From contig CM048553.1 in the NCBI GenBank assembly GCA_026413225.1, positions 46,602,001 through 46,666,000 of the forward strand: 64,000 nt of DNA. Reading direction: 5' to 3'. The notes beneath the pieces were generated by a model, which did not search any database, had not been told where the DNA came from, and worked only from the letters and a program-made list of their open reading frames with translations. A program made the position numbers and the translations under genes. The stretch's first letter is position 1, and every line of letters starts with the position of its first letter. The DNA comes from Otis tarda. Its lineage: Eukaryota; Chordata; Aves; Otidiformes; Otididae. Below are positions 36,693 to 48,625 of this stretch, in pieces.

Positions 36693-39600
36693 TTGTATTT
36701 TCCTTCATATTAGTTTAAATAGATATTTAGTTGCAAAAAAACCTCCCTGACACTGTATCAGGCTACAGAATCACCTGAATTCCTGTTGGTAGGTATGAAA
36801 CCGTGGCAGCATACACACAGTATAGTAAAAGCACAGGAAGCCCAAGCTTCCTACAACCAGCTTCTCCAATCAATAGCTTCATTTTCCTTTCCGTTCCAAT
36901 CACCAGGCTACTTTAGCCCTTCCTTATATTATCTGTAGCTTATTAGCTTCCAGTTGTACTGAGGCTTCAGTACAGTGGAAGCCACTAGGCGACTATTACA
37001 ATATTTTACCTGCTGACCAGCTTACCTCCAGACAGCACTAATATGCCAAAACCTACACTCGTGATAGCATCTGATGGTTATCTTTCTATAGGGAATGCTC
37101 TTGCAACAGGAAGAGAGGTTATCATCTAATGTAGGATGTTATCACAGCCTCCGTTCCCCAGTTAGCTGGGCTTGAAGGTTCCCCCTGGCCCCAGGACCTA
37201 CAACCATCCTGCACCGCTGTTCAGTCACAAGGCCCCCCAGCAAAAGAGTAGCTCAACCAGTGCCACATGCCTGCCTCTCCTGCAAGGGGCAAGCCAGCTA
37301 GCACTTCAGAAGTTCCCAAATCTCCCACACTGGCAGGCAAGTATAAAGGTTTCCAAAATGACAACAGCAGAGCAGTAGGAGAGCATCTTCCTTCTAAGCC
37401 AAATGCCACTCTGCATTGCAATTTTTTTCCAGAACAAACTCTACCAGCCCTTTAACAGGCTTTCTCACAAAACATCCAATCCCTCTCTGCTCAGTAGGTA
37501 CCAGGAATCAGAACATAATGTTTGATTGGTTTTCCTCTACTGCTGAGGAAAGGAGGTACCCAAAGCACTAGCACCTTTGTATCTATACAGAATACATTTT
37601 TATCTATTCAAATGGATGATTAGGAGACTTGAATAGTACAAAGCCTTAAAACTGAGAAAACACAAAAAGTCAGCAAACTTGATAAAGACATAATTACCTT
37701 GTATTTGTATCCCCCCCACATACATGTCAATTTTAATTCTGCTTTTTTTGAAGATAAAATTCCAATAAGTATTCATGTATGCTGTATTTTTTTTTGCAGA
37801 AAAACTGATGAAAGGTATTCACAAGACAAGTAGTAGTTCGTTGCTCAGAAACCCATTTCATAATTCAGAAAAGTAAATTTTACTCTTTTCCATATTTATT
37901 TAACAGCCTTCAGGAGAAAAGCTCCTACTTACGTATTTGGAGAGTGGCATTTCCTTGCTGCTTGTTTTGCTCAGCTCAGTTTCTTTGGAGAAGTTAATAT
38001 GGAGTGAGGGGAAATCATCATCACTAATTATTTCCATTTTAGTGTGTATGGTGATTCCCAACTGGAGATTAGATCTACAACACACTGCTCTAATGACTGC
38101 ACATCTTTACAGAAGTAGCATGGAAACCACAATGTGTGAAGGAATGGGCATCTTGGTTTTCCCAGTAAGTTAAATCATGAAACTGCTCGTGTCACTGCAG
38201 AGAGCACTGCAGAGGCATCATAAGGGACTGTTATTTTTGACAAGAAGTGTCCTCCTTCATCGTTAAGGCATATGTATGAGAAGGAGGCACATCTTACTTG
38301 TTGCTTATGCGTGCTGCTCCTTCTGCTTGTGAGTCTCTTTGGCACGGGGAGTGGGAAGGGAGAAACAACACCACCTCCAAAGACTTCCTGCCCCATAAGA
38401 GAGGATATTAACATTTTTATGACCTTCACACAAGAGAGCTGGATTTTGAAAAACTTTGCTTATAAAGGAAGAAAACCCCAACAAAATAAATCTCCCCCTC
38501 TGATACTCGCTCAGACTAAACCTGGCTGCATGGCCTCCAACAACCAATGGGATTTTTTTCTCCTCCCTAGGATTCAGCCTAGGACCCAGAGACAGTACGC
38601 ATGGGTCAAGGACACAAAAAAGTAGGTGTCCAGGAACACACATTGAACTCTCTTTCTCCCTCCTTTCCATGCTGTATAAAGAGAGGATATGACTACAGGG
38701 AACACGCCTTACAATACTGCAGCAGACACCTGACATACATCTGAGGCAAAACAAAGGCCCACACCGGTCAGGGCTGCAATGTCACATGAAATCCTCCATC
38801 AGGGTTCACTTTATGCCAGAAAAGCAGTTCATTGAAGCACATTCTTTGATTCAGCTATATCTCTACCCACATCACAAAAAACTTCAGGCACTGCTTTTAA
38901 TTTCAGTGGCCCAATGGCTTTTTTTTTTGATTCAGCACTTGCCTGAAATACTTATGTCTAAGACAGGGTTTAAGAAAAAAAAAAAGAAAAAAGACAGATG
39001 ACAGCTTAAGCTGTTCCATGCAGAAACCTCATCTAACCTGTTTCCTTTCTCTGTGCCTTACAATCTTCTATTTTTGTCTTCCCCCTGCTTCTCAGAGGCA
39101 AGTCCCTGTGGTAGTTTGGGACTGGATTTGATACCCCACGAAGTCTCTCACTGTTTGCAAAACCGGGCACTCAAGTTTCCCTGAATGACAAGTCACAGTA
39201 TCTTTTCTGCTTTCTGCCTAGTTAGGGTCATTTTGGGTCTTATACACAGAAGTATATGCACATGTACGGAAACCATACCTAAAGTCCAGGAAGCAACTCA
39301 ACATTTGGCTTTCTCATGGCACATACACTTTCTTTGCAGCCATGTGTTTGTTGAGGTCTAACTTTTCAGGGTGAGAGTCATCTGCTCCTCCGGGCCTAAG
39401 CAGGCTACACTTCGCTGACTATTCCCAGGCAGGACTCCCACTATAGTGTCAAAATGAACCTATTTCACACAGTCAGTCCCTGGAACGATTGGAACAAACA
39501 TTAGCGATTATAAAAAATACTCTTAAACTATCATCTGGTTTTATGTCACTACCACATTGGAAAGAAAACAACTACGGATATTTGGGTACCTCAGCATCTC

Positions 39601-40600
39601 CATATTAATCTGTGTGCTCAGCTTAGATCATTTATAGGTCAAAGAGACGTAAACCCATATTAAAATAATTTGTATTTCCAACTTGTGAGTGTGATAAAAA
39701 CATCACCTAAAACACGTCTTCTTGCTCATAAGGTATATTTGATTTATCTTGTCAAGCTGATATATCTGCCTTCACCTTGCAAAGAAACAAGGACATTTAC
39801 AAACTTCAGTGTAAAGCTAACCCACTGCAGGATGCCTATTCTAGCAAGCAAACTTCTTCTAAGAAATCTTTAAGGCTAGCAAAAGACTATTATTTGTAAG
39901 ATATTGGTTGGTATGAAGCCACAGCATTTGCAATTAAAGTATGCAAAACCAGAGTGGAATAGTGCTGTGTGTGTAAATTATGCATGCTTCTTATTAAATC
40001 ACATCCCTTTAACTCCTCTCCTCCTCCCCCCCTCTACTTATTACACAACTTGTCATCTCTTATTTACGTGCCATATGATATACAACCCAAATAGAGCAAA
40101 CATCCACAATATGTGCAAGAAAGGGAGATATTTGCATTTAAGACATGAATATGTATTAGCAGGCAACACATTCCAGATACATATTTTAAAAGGGAGACTT
40201 TATTTTGACAAGCTTATTGTGAGAAATGACACTATGTGCTCCCCCATGCCTCACAGCATGGAGTTGGAGCTCTGACTGAATACACAACACCCATCTGAGA
40301 AAGAGCCGAGATCCTGCTAAGCCGATTTTAAAGGCATGGACTGAAAACGAAGCCACAACAGTGGCAGGCTGAAGCAGGGAAGTCTTGGGACAGAGGAAGA
40401 ATTCATCCATAGCATTCTTTCTTTCCTCGTCCTTTATTTTCTTCCTCTTCTCTTTGCTCACTGTAACCTCTCTCTGAAATTGGAGAATTCCTCTGAAAAA
40501 ATGGCATCTGCTGGAAAAAAAAAAGTACCACTTCCGAAATTAAAATTGAAAACTACCAGTTTTGTTTCTGAAATCAAAATGGGAAAATAGCCTTCAAGGT

Positions 40601-40616
40601 AAAAAAAAAAAAAAAA
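40601..40616 (+). repeat. A16 homopolymer
   Basis: Sixteen A residues, followed about 15 bp later by a polypyrimidine tract (40630-40682) made of T runs with interspersed C. Confidence 0.85.
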
Positions 40617-40629
40617 CTCCCTTCTGCAT

Positions 40630-40682
40630 TTCTTCCTCTCTTTTTTTTTCCTCCTCTTTTTTTTTTTGTCTGTTTTTCTCTC
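40630..40682 (+). repeat. Polypyrimidine tract
   Basis: Almost entirely T and C for about 53 bases, including T9 and T11 runs. Confidence 0.8.
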
Positions 40683-40714
40683 AATCAAATTAGTAAGGCC
40701 CAAGAAGATAAGGT

Positions 40715-40895
40715 TATTGCTTGGGATTTAAGTAATCTTTATTCAGTCCCTTTTATTCCATAGATTTCTTGTGTAACCTTGGGCACTCACTTAGATCATC
40801 TGTTCTTGGATTCCACATCTATACAAAGAGCACAGTACTTGTCAGCCTCACAGAGGTGATACAAGTATAAATGAACTGGTAAACAAATGCTATGT
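40715..40895 (+). mobile_element. Probable ancient MIR/CORE-SINE relic
   Basis: The segment GTGTAACCTTGGGCACTCAC, then CACATCTATACAAAGAG, then CAGCCTCACAGAGGTGAT and TAAATGAACTGGTAAACAAA follows the MIR order: ...GTGTGACCTTGGGCAAGTCAC..., CCATCTGTAAAATGGG, CTACCTCACAGGGTTGTTG, ATTAAATGAG...GTAAAGCGC. Similarity is by eye and from memory of the MIR consensus. The 5' part (about 40715-40760) is less certain. MIRs predate the split of birds and mammals, so a few decayed copies in a bird are expected. Confidence 0.65.
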
Positions 40896-43800
40896 GAGCG
40901 AGGTAGATAGGCTAGACAGATCAACAGAAAGGCCAGCCTTCTAGTCAAGGCACTGAACTTCATAACCCACCCTCTGACACAATTCTCAATTTTGTTTAAT
41001 TCTTAATTCCCCATCCTCTGGCGCAAAGGAGTGGTGCTTATCTTCCTCTCTAAAATGTATGAAGGAATTAGAGAGTTTGGGATGTAGTTGGCCGAAGCTT
41101 AGACAGGAGATTGCTTGCTTTGTTGTTATAAAAAGGAAATATCAATTTTTCCACTGTATTTTTCAAGCTTTTATATAAAAAAATATGAAAAAAAACCCAA
41201 ACACATACTTCCCTTTCAGACAAAATGTTGCAACATATGGCTGTTTGAAAGAAAGTCAGTATTTTTCAACTTAAAAGTATAGAGAAGTGTTTTCCTCTCA
41301 AATCTTTTAAGATAGCAGCTTCCTCACAAGTCCCCAGTTCCCCTTGCTTATGCATTTTGCTAACACTTGGTGAAATACCTGAAAAAAAAAGTTTTCCACT
41401 CTTCTATTTTTTTTTATTCTACTTTGAGTTGATACATACTTAGAGCTCCCTATCCTCTTTCTCTTTCCCTTCTCCTTGCTACACATCTACATGCTTTTTG
41501 CAGCTTTGTCCTGAGTTTTTGAGCAGCTGCCTAGAAACAGTTAACAATAGTTATCACAGTCAGATATGCTCGGCTTTGAGCAATGGGACTTGTAACATTC
41601 ACCAGAATGAAGGAATTGAAGAGGTTACTCCAGACTACTGCACAATCTGGGCCATGCAGGGTGCAGTAATTTTTCTTGTGACAATCCTAGAGAACTTGTC
41701 AGATGTACTAGAATTTCATAAGGGGTTTTGTTGTTGTTGTTTTTAACCACATAAAACATCACAGACATCCATGGTGTTTTACAGAAACAAAGTGACTCTC
41801 CACTGCATAATGTTCACAGTATCAGTTTCTGGTTTCATTGGGTTTGTTTATTTCATGCAAGGACAACACAGATGAGATTTAGAGAAGGGGCTGGAATAGG
41901 AAAGATGTGGTTTGCATAGGAATGTGACTGAATGTTTATTTAAAACATAAACAACATTGTATTCCTACTCTTTTAAAATGTAAATTCTGCTAGGTTTATT
42001 GCCTGATCAGAATCCAAAAGTAGATACAGAAGTTCAGACAAATTCAAGATCAGTCATCAAATAAGTAGTTTGAACTAAAGACATCTTATACTCTTTCCAG
42101 TTTCTAGCATCCTAAAGCAACTCTCATTCTTCAGATGTGGCTTTGCAGAACTGTTTCATATGGAACCACACTCCTTTCACATGAAATTTAACTGGAAGGT
42201 GCACTCCAGCAGTACACCTAACACACTCCAGCCACTTACAGACATCCTATATCTAGGATCAGTTGAGAAAAACTAGAGCTACACCTAAATTTAAAAAAAA
42301 AAAAAAGTCTAAAAATACATAGAGGATTGTGGATGTCAGGTTCTCAGCACAAACTATTTTGCCTTACAGATCCACTCTTATTGGCCTGTATTGTTTACTA
42401 ATACTAATATAGCCTGAAGGGGCAACAAAGTTAACAAAACCAATTTAAACTGGAAACAGTCTTAATTTGAAAGATAATTTCTGAGCTACAGAGGAAGGGT
42501 CCTGGGTCAGCACAGCTGAAACAGACCTCTGTGAAAACAGAGGCATGGAAAATTATCTGTTTTGGTTTTTTTCTGTGATAGAGTAAGGAGAGACTGTGCT
42601 TCACAATTCTGTCCATCCGCAAAGTCCTCAAGCTATGTCACTTTAGATCCAAATCACTGCTTCAGTCTCCTGGTGCTGCTCATGTCACTGACATTGGAAC
42701 CAGGACTGGGGCTAAAAGGTAAGGATGGCTTCTGTGCAGAGTGATGTGCTGGAGAGATAAGAGATACCAAATACCGGATGGGCAAGATCAGCCCTTGGGA
42801 AATAACAAGTCCTGAGTTGAACTAATTAGCAGGTTACCTGGGGCTGGGTTCCTGATACTGGTGAACAAGAGATGCAATTTTATGAAACATTGGAGGATTT
42901 CTACTTTTCTGCATAGGAAAGGGTATCTGATGTGGCTTCACCAGGGTTTCTGGTGCATGCAGAATACTCAAGGGGACACCACAACTAGTTTTGTGAACTG
43001 ACAAGAAAGGCCACAGGGCAACACAGTCCTGCCCTGTGGATACATCATATTCCCTGATTTTTATTTCAGTCTGTTTTGCAGTACCTGCAATTCTGTACAC
43101 CACAGTAAGAGAAATTTTTCCACAGCTTTTGCTGAATCACATATTTTTATATTAAACACTGTACAGCATGCCAAAAAAGAGAAATGGAATCAACTCAAGT
43201 ACTATAAAAAAGTAGGAAACTCCATAAGCTTTCAGCTGTTCTTTGTGGCCAAAGGATAATGAAAATTAAGTTTTCTTACACAGTTGATGTACAGAATCTA
43301 ATATTACAGTCAATTAGACTATTAAACGAGAGCAAAGCACATAAGCGTATGCTACAAGTAGAAAAACCTATGCGTATAGCAGGGCTGCCTAAATATCTTT
43401 GCACGACTTCTTTGGCACAACATTTACTACCTGTAATGAAACTGTTACATAATTGCAGGGTGAGAAATAATTTTAACATAAGAAACAAAGAAGGTAAGGA
43501 GAATAAGTCTCTTAATGTTCCTTTCTCAGAAAACTAGGAGAACTTAAAACTAGTATCGTTAGAGAATATGCAATTGAGGCAAGATGAATTGACATTTCAC
43601 ATGTTTCTAGACCAATATATCTCCTGTTCACCTAAGTATTCTGTTATCACACTGAATGGGATGCCAAAATGGATACAATTCCAGAATCTTACCAGCAGAA
43701 ATTCAAAATCCAGGTAAACAGTAGCTAGGAAATATACTTGCAGTAGTGCTTCTTATATAGTCCCTTTCCTTCAGCTCACAATAGTCTCATATCAGTCTAA

Positions 43801-44008
43801 AACATGCAAAGACAAGTTAAAATACTTCACTGTCCTATGAAGAGTTAACCTACTGACTTGGATAGGACTATTCTCAGTAATAGCATGGACATCAGTGCTC
43901 CTAACTTGCAAAAATCGAGGACACGTCATTCATTCATATGATTTATAATCAACATAGACATTTAAACAATAGAGCACAACAAAACAATGAACAGTAAAAC
44001 CCGTGATT

Positions 44009-44024
44009 AAAAAAAAAAAAAAAA
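44009..44024 (+). repeat. A16 homopolymer
   Basis: Sixteen A residues, with no recognisable retrocopy upstream. Confidence 0.85.
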
Positions 44025-46157
44025 TCTCTTCTCGGGAAGGAAAAAGGGATCAAATGGTAGCACTTGTCAATATCTACAACAATTGCTCTATTTTTTCCAG
44101 TTTTTCCACAGGGAAAAACAACCTAAACCCAGACAAGTCTAACCCACCCTAGGCCCATTCTCCCATACAGCACCAGCAGCTTCCCATCCTCACTTCACTT
44201 CTCCTGAGCTTTGCAGGATCAGGTATGTGCACAGCCACAAGCTGAACCAGATCTGGGAAATGATCTGGCATAGTCCACAAGAAAGTGAGAGCAAGATCCT
44301 CCCCACAGTTACTACTTAACTGGATCATTTTCCCACAGCAGGACCCACCACAATGGTGCCAAAATAACCTCACTGAGAGAGTACAGGAGAAGCGCCACTT
44401 CAGAGAACGAGATACAAACCAAGCCACAGAGGACATGCCACCACTTGGTCACTCAAAGTTACTGTTCTACAAACTCCAGTAATTGTTTAAGGGTGTAAGT
44501 GGTCCCCTACTGAAGATATCTCTAAAACAGTGGACTTGCCACAGATCACAAGATCACAGAATAACACATCCCGTTGATGAAGCTCAAATTGAGAAAGCCC
44601 TTTGAGCTAAAGGGAAGCTTCCTTTCCGCAGTCAATGAGATGTCATTGCATACGCACTGCTTTATGCACAGTGAGCTAAGAATACGCACAAATGTTTGCA
44701 GGATCAGTATCAAATAACCACATTCCTCTTCAAAAGCTCTCTATATAATCTGCAAGAAGATTCAAACCGATTATATATTTCATGACTAATTATTCTAATT
44801 AAACTGACTGGTAGCACATTAGTGATTCAGACAGAAAACAAAATATTCAGACTTTACATTCTCCTCCTCCACACTCCAGTGAAATCTCTAACGTATCTTA
44901 TGAAGTTTAATTTGTCTTAACCCAGAGGCAAAAATACACTGAGCTTTTCCCCAAATAAATCATATCAGCTTCCTCCAGTGTCTTATAAGAAATCCACCCA
45001 GTACAGGGAGGTGATGATGCTGTTTAATGTCATCCTCACTGTTTCACAGTTCCAGTTTATAAAACATTTCTAAATTGGCGTGCACTTCACCACACCATCT
45101 CTGAGCATCGCCACAAGTAGCTGCAAACTGTTACCATAAGCTGCCTGTTGGCAACTTCTTGTTGTATTGCAGCTATCGTACTAGATAGGTTCTTGCTGGT
45201 GGTTCATGTCCCAGTGAATTTCCAGTGACTTACTGACTCACTGCTACAGCCCCAGCTGCTCGCAATCCCATCTGTGTATGTCTGCAAGTGGTTGACTGCT
45301 CTGTGGAGAACAGGAACAAAAATCCCTGCATTTTGAACAGCTACTACCTCTTGCTGAGAATGGATGTCCCAATGTTTTTGTACTTTTGAAAACAAAGCTG
45401 AGAAAGGAAATGACTGCCTTGTGTGACTTTATACAAGTAAAACATCATTACATCCTTGTATTTGCATAGGGCATTCCAAAAACATCCAGAAAGTCTTCAT
45501 TAAAATGAAGACTTATGGTTCAAAGCCAAGTGCTCAGTGTAGTAATTTCCAGAACAGAGACTACCTGTGCAGCCACAGTTTCTCTTTTTCCCTGTGAATA
45601 ATGATAAGCCTTAGTTACATGATGAATCCCTCCTTCCCTGCATCTCATCCCCACAGGTCTGCTGTCTTACATGGGGCACAGGGCAGACCAAACTCCCAAA
45701 TGGAGTCCTGAATATATCTAAAGGACTGTTTCTTTTCCCCACCTCCCCACTTTTACCCTGGACAAATCAATACATACAATTTCCTGCAGTGCTTATGAAC
45801 ATTTTACTGATGAAAATACTTCCTTCAAATACTGAACTGATATGGTACAATTGGCTACTTTTACATGCTTTTATTTTCTTTTGAAACTTTTAAATGTCTT
45901 CTTGTTGACCTAAGAACTTATTCTATGCATAAGCAAAAGAGAAGAAATACATGAAATAAAATCTTTGATAAATCAAGAGAGTCTAGATTCATTTCTTTGT
46001 CTGAGTGATATTCTTAAGATGGCTGGACTTGTAAGACCAAGAGGAGAAGATCATGATCTGCAGCTAAATGTGTCTGAGAATTGGAAGTGCTTCAAAATCT
46101 GAAAAGCTCAGCACTGTGCTGTTCAAATAAATTCCTCACCAAGTACTCAAATAAAAT

Positions 46158-46172
46158 AAAAAAAAAAAAAAA
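46158..46172 (+). repeat. A15 homopolymer
   Basis: Preceded by AAATAAAAT. No retrocopy recognised upstream. Confidence 0.85.
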
Positions 46173-46363
46173 GGAAGAATTTAAATTACCCTACAAGGTG
46201 CTCGCCCAGAGTTCCAATTGCTTCTAAAATAAGATCCAGGTGCTCTTAAAAGTCTAAAGCAGCCTTTTAATTTTAAATTGCTTTGCACTGAATGTGCCAT
46301 GAATGCTGATCTTTAAAAAGTGTGTCTAAATCAAAACACTCCATATTGCAGAATAATTGTGGG

Positions 46364-46386
46364 TTTTTTTTTTTAAAAAAAAAAAA
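46364..46386. repeat. T11A12 perfect inverted homopolymer
   Basis: Eleven T residues run directly into twelve A residues with no spacer, a perfect palindrome. A second example is at 52969-52993. Confidence 0.85.
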
Positions 46387-47114
46387 GCTGCAGCAAGATA
46401 TTCCTGGCCAAGTTAAGTGAGAAGCCATGTTTAATATTTTTTCTAAGCAAAAGACAATAAAAAATAATCCATGTATGTTTTGCTCTCTTTTCTCTGCACT
46501 TCAAATAAAAACTTTCACTCCAGGGTAAGCTGCTACTTCACATCAGCGATATGAGACTTACTACTACTTAGAGGCCTACTGTTATGATTATTTATATTCT
46601 GACAGCATAGAGACCTAGATAAGGTTCTTACTATCCTTTGCAAATAAAACAGAAGAGGTATTTCCTGCCCCTGAGAGCTTATATCCAAGTAGTTTATAAA
46701 CAGAGAAAATAGCATGGCAAGCAGTTGGGAAAAAAAATGACTGGAACAAAAGGACTACTTTAGATCTGAGTTTGCATACATATACTTTTAGAATAAAAGT
46801 GCAATTTGTGAGATTGGATATAAGGTCCCTGTAGGGGTTTAAGAGACCACCTTTAGCAACAACGGTGAAGAATACGTCCACCACATCTATACCTATTGGA
46901 ATCTGCCACATGAAGCATCACTCTGCAGACACAGGCAGACACACTGTGATCAATCACTTTCATACAGAGATATTGCAATTTCTTCAAAAAGGCAAGAGTA
47001 TCCATACAAAGAGTATGTATTCAGGTATAAACCTCAGTGAACTATGATCCCACCTGAACTATGTGCCAAGATTTGAGTCCTGTAAGATTATTCCACTGAG
47101 AATGAAAATGGGTT

Positions 47115-47533
47115 AGAATCATAGCGTTATTTAGGTTGGAAAAGACCTTTAAGATCATTGAGTCCAACCGTACACATAACACTGCCAAGTCCACCACTAA
47201 ACAATGTCACTAAGCACCACATATACAAATCTTTTAAATACCTCCAGGGATGATGACTCAACCACTTTCCTGGGTGGTTTGGTCCAATGCCTGACAAACC
47301 TTTCAGTGAAGAAGTGTTTCCTAACATCCAATCTAAATCTCCCCTGGTGCAACTTGAGGCCCTTTCCTCTTGTCCTGTCGCTTGTCAGTTGGGAGAAGAG
47401 ACCAACACCCACCTCACTGCAATATCCTTTCAAGTAGTTGTAGAGAGTGATAAGGCCTCCCCTGAGCCTCTTTTTTTTTTGCCAGACTAAGCAACCCCAG
47501 TTCCCCCACTTGCTTAGAACTTGTTCTCTAGAA
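47115..47533 (-). mobile_element. CR1 LINE of a different, older subfamily
   Basis: The tail differs from the other CR1s: AATCATAGCGTTATTTAGGT, then GAAAAGACCTTTAAGATCAT and the GAGTCCAACC block, typical of a separate avian CR1 subfamily. On the minus strand the ORF2 C-terminus is readable, including [29 protein letters not shown] and [20 protein letters not shown]. It is truncated just upstream, near ACAAGTTCTAAGCAAG on the minus strand. A T10 run at about 47471 adds a local length change. Confidence 0.9.
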
Positions 47534-48053
47534 CAGAGTAGCTTCCTAGACAGGTAGCTTTGATGCAACTATTTTAAAACATTCATAAAGAAGTCAAATG
47601 AACAAAGTTTTCCTTCCTCATAGCCACTGATGTTCTTCAGACAAATCTCAGATCCAAAAGCCTGTTCTCTACTCTTCTCTTGGGATCACCTTCCACTGGT
47701 CTCCAGGCTGTATTCAAGTTTCCATGCTTATATGCTTATTGTTTTTTAGATAGAATCTCATTTTGATTCTACGTTAGTGTCTCTTCCATCTTATCTTCTT
47801 TTCCTTTTTCTCCCATTCACATATACATACAATCCCCAAATAAAACTAGCTTGAGCCCTTCTAGACAGATCATTCAGGACTTTCAGTAGCTGTTTGGGAA
47901 GAACAAGGTTTCCCAGAGCTGCCATAAAAGAATGCTGGTCACAAAGTAAGGTGTAGCCTGGGATTTTGAACACTGGTTGAAGGCAATATAAAGCTGTAAG
48001 GAAATCAACAATCATGTTATGAAAAAGCTTAAACAACTGCTTTTGGAACAAAC
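47534..48053. other. Unique DNA between two CR1 copies
   Basis: Nothing recognisable. Confidence 0.55.
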
Positions 48054-48625
48054 TCATAGAATGGTTAGGGTTGGAAGGGACCTTCAAAGGTCACCTAGTT
48101 CAACCCTCCTGCAAGGAGCAGGGACATCCTCAACTAGATCAGGTTGCTCAGAGCCCCACCCAGCCTGGCCTTGAACGTTTCCAGGGATGGGGCATCCACC
48201 ACCTCTCTGGGCAACCTGTTCCAGTGTTCCACAACCCTCATTGTAAAAAATTTTTTCCCAATATCCAATCTAAATTTACCCCCCTCTATTTTAAAACCAT
48301 TACCCCTTGTCCTATTGCAACAGGCCCTACTGAACAGCCTCTCCCCATCTTTCTTGTAGGCCCCCTTGAGGTACTGGTAGACCGCTATCAGGTCTCCCCG
48401 GAGCCTCCTCTTCTCCAGGCTGAACAACCACAACTCTCTCAGCCTGTCCTCATAGGAGAGGTGCTCCAGCCCTCTTATCATCTTTGTGCCCTCCTCTGGA
48501 CCCTCTCCAACTTGTCCACATCTTTCTTATCTTGGGGGCTCCAGAACTGGACACAGTACTCCAGGTGGGGTCTCACCAGGGCAGAGTAGAGGGGCAGAAT
48601 CACCTCCCTTGACCTGCTGGCCATG
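48054..48625 (-). mobile_element. CR1 LINE, young, 5'-truncated, about 570 bp
   Basis: A single CATAGAAT unit at 48054 is followed by the standard tail and ORF2 C-terminus. The 5' limit falls at the codons for [19 protein letters not shown], where similarity stops at GGCCATGC. On the minus strand ORF2 reads to VQRRAQR and then stops, because of the same one-base loss in GGCCACAAAG seen at 34060 in the copy at 33361-34502. The frame then resumes as [17 protein letters not shown]. Unlike that copy it has TAC, not TAG, in the KGAYKK codons. Confidence 0.93.

Larger units (their letters stand above)
36693..40714. other. Unique DNA, 4 kb
   Basis: No transposon or gene recognised. Includes purine- and pyrimidine-rich stretches near 38965-38998 and 40601-40682. 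Confidence 0.5.
40896..47114. other. Unique AT-rich DNA, 6.2 kb
   Basis: No gene or young transposon recognised. Contains A-runs at 42293-42306, 44009-44024 and 46158-46172 and the T11A12 block at 46364-46386. A stretch near 46650-46700 (CCTGAGAGCTTATATCCAAG) faintly resembles an old amniote repeat but is too short to call. Confidence 0.5.

Noticed and set aside
44550-44575. GATCACAAGATCACAGAATA as a CR1 3' terminal repeat
   Set aside because: Only loosely like CATAGAAT units, and no CR1 tail follows.
46640-46715. Possible ancient amniote repeat around CCTGAGAGCTTATATCCAAG
   Set aside because: Resemblance covers too few bases to distinguish from chance without an alignment.
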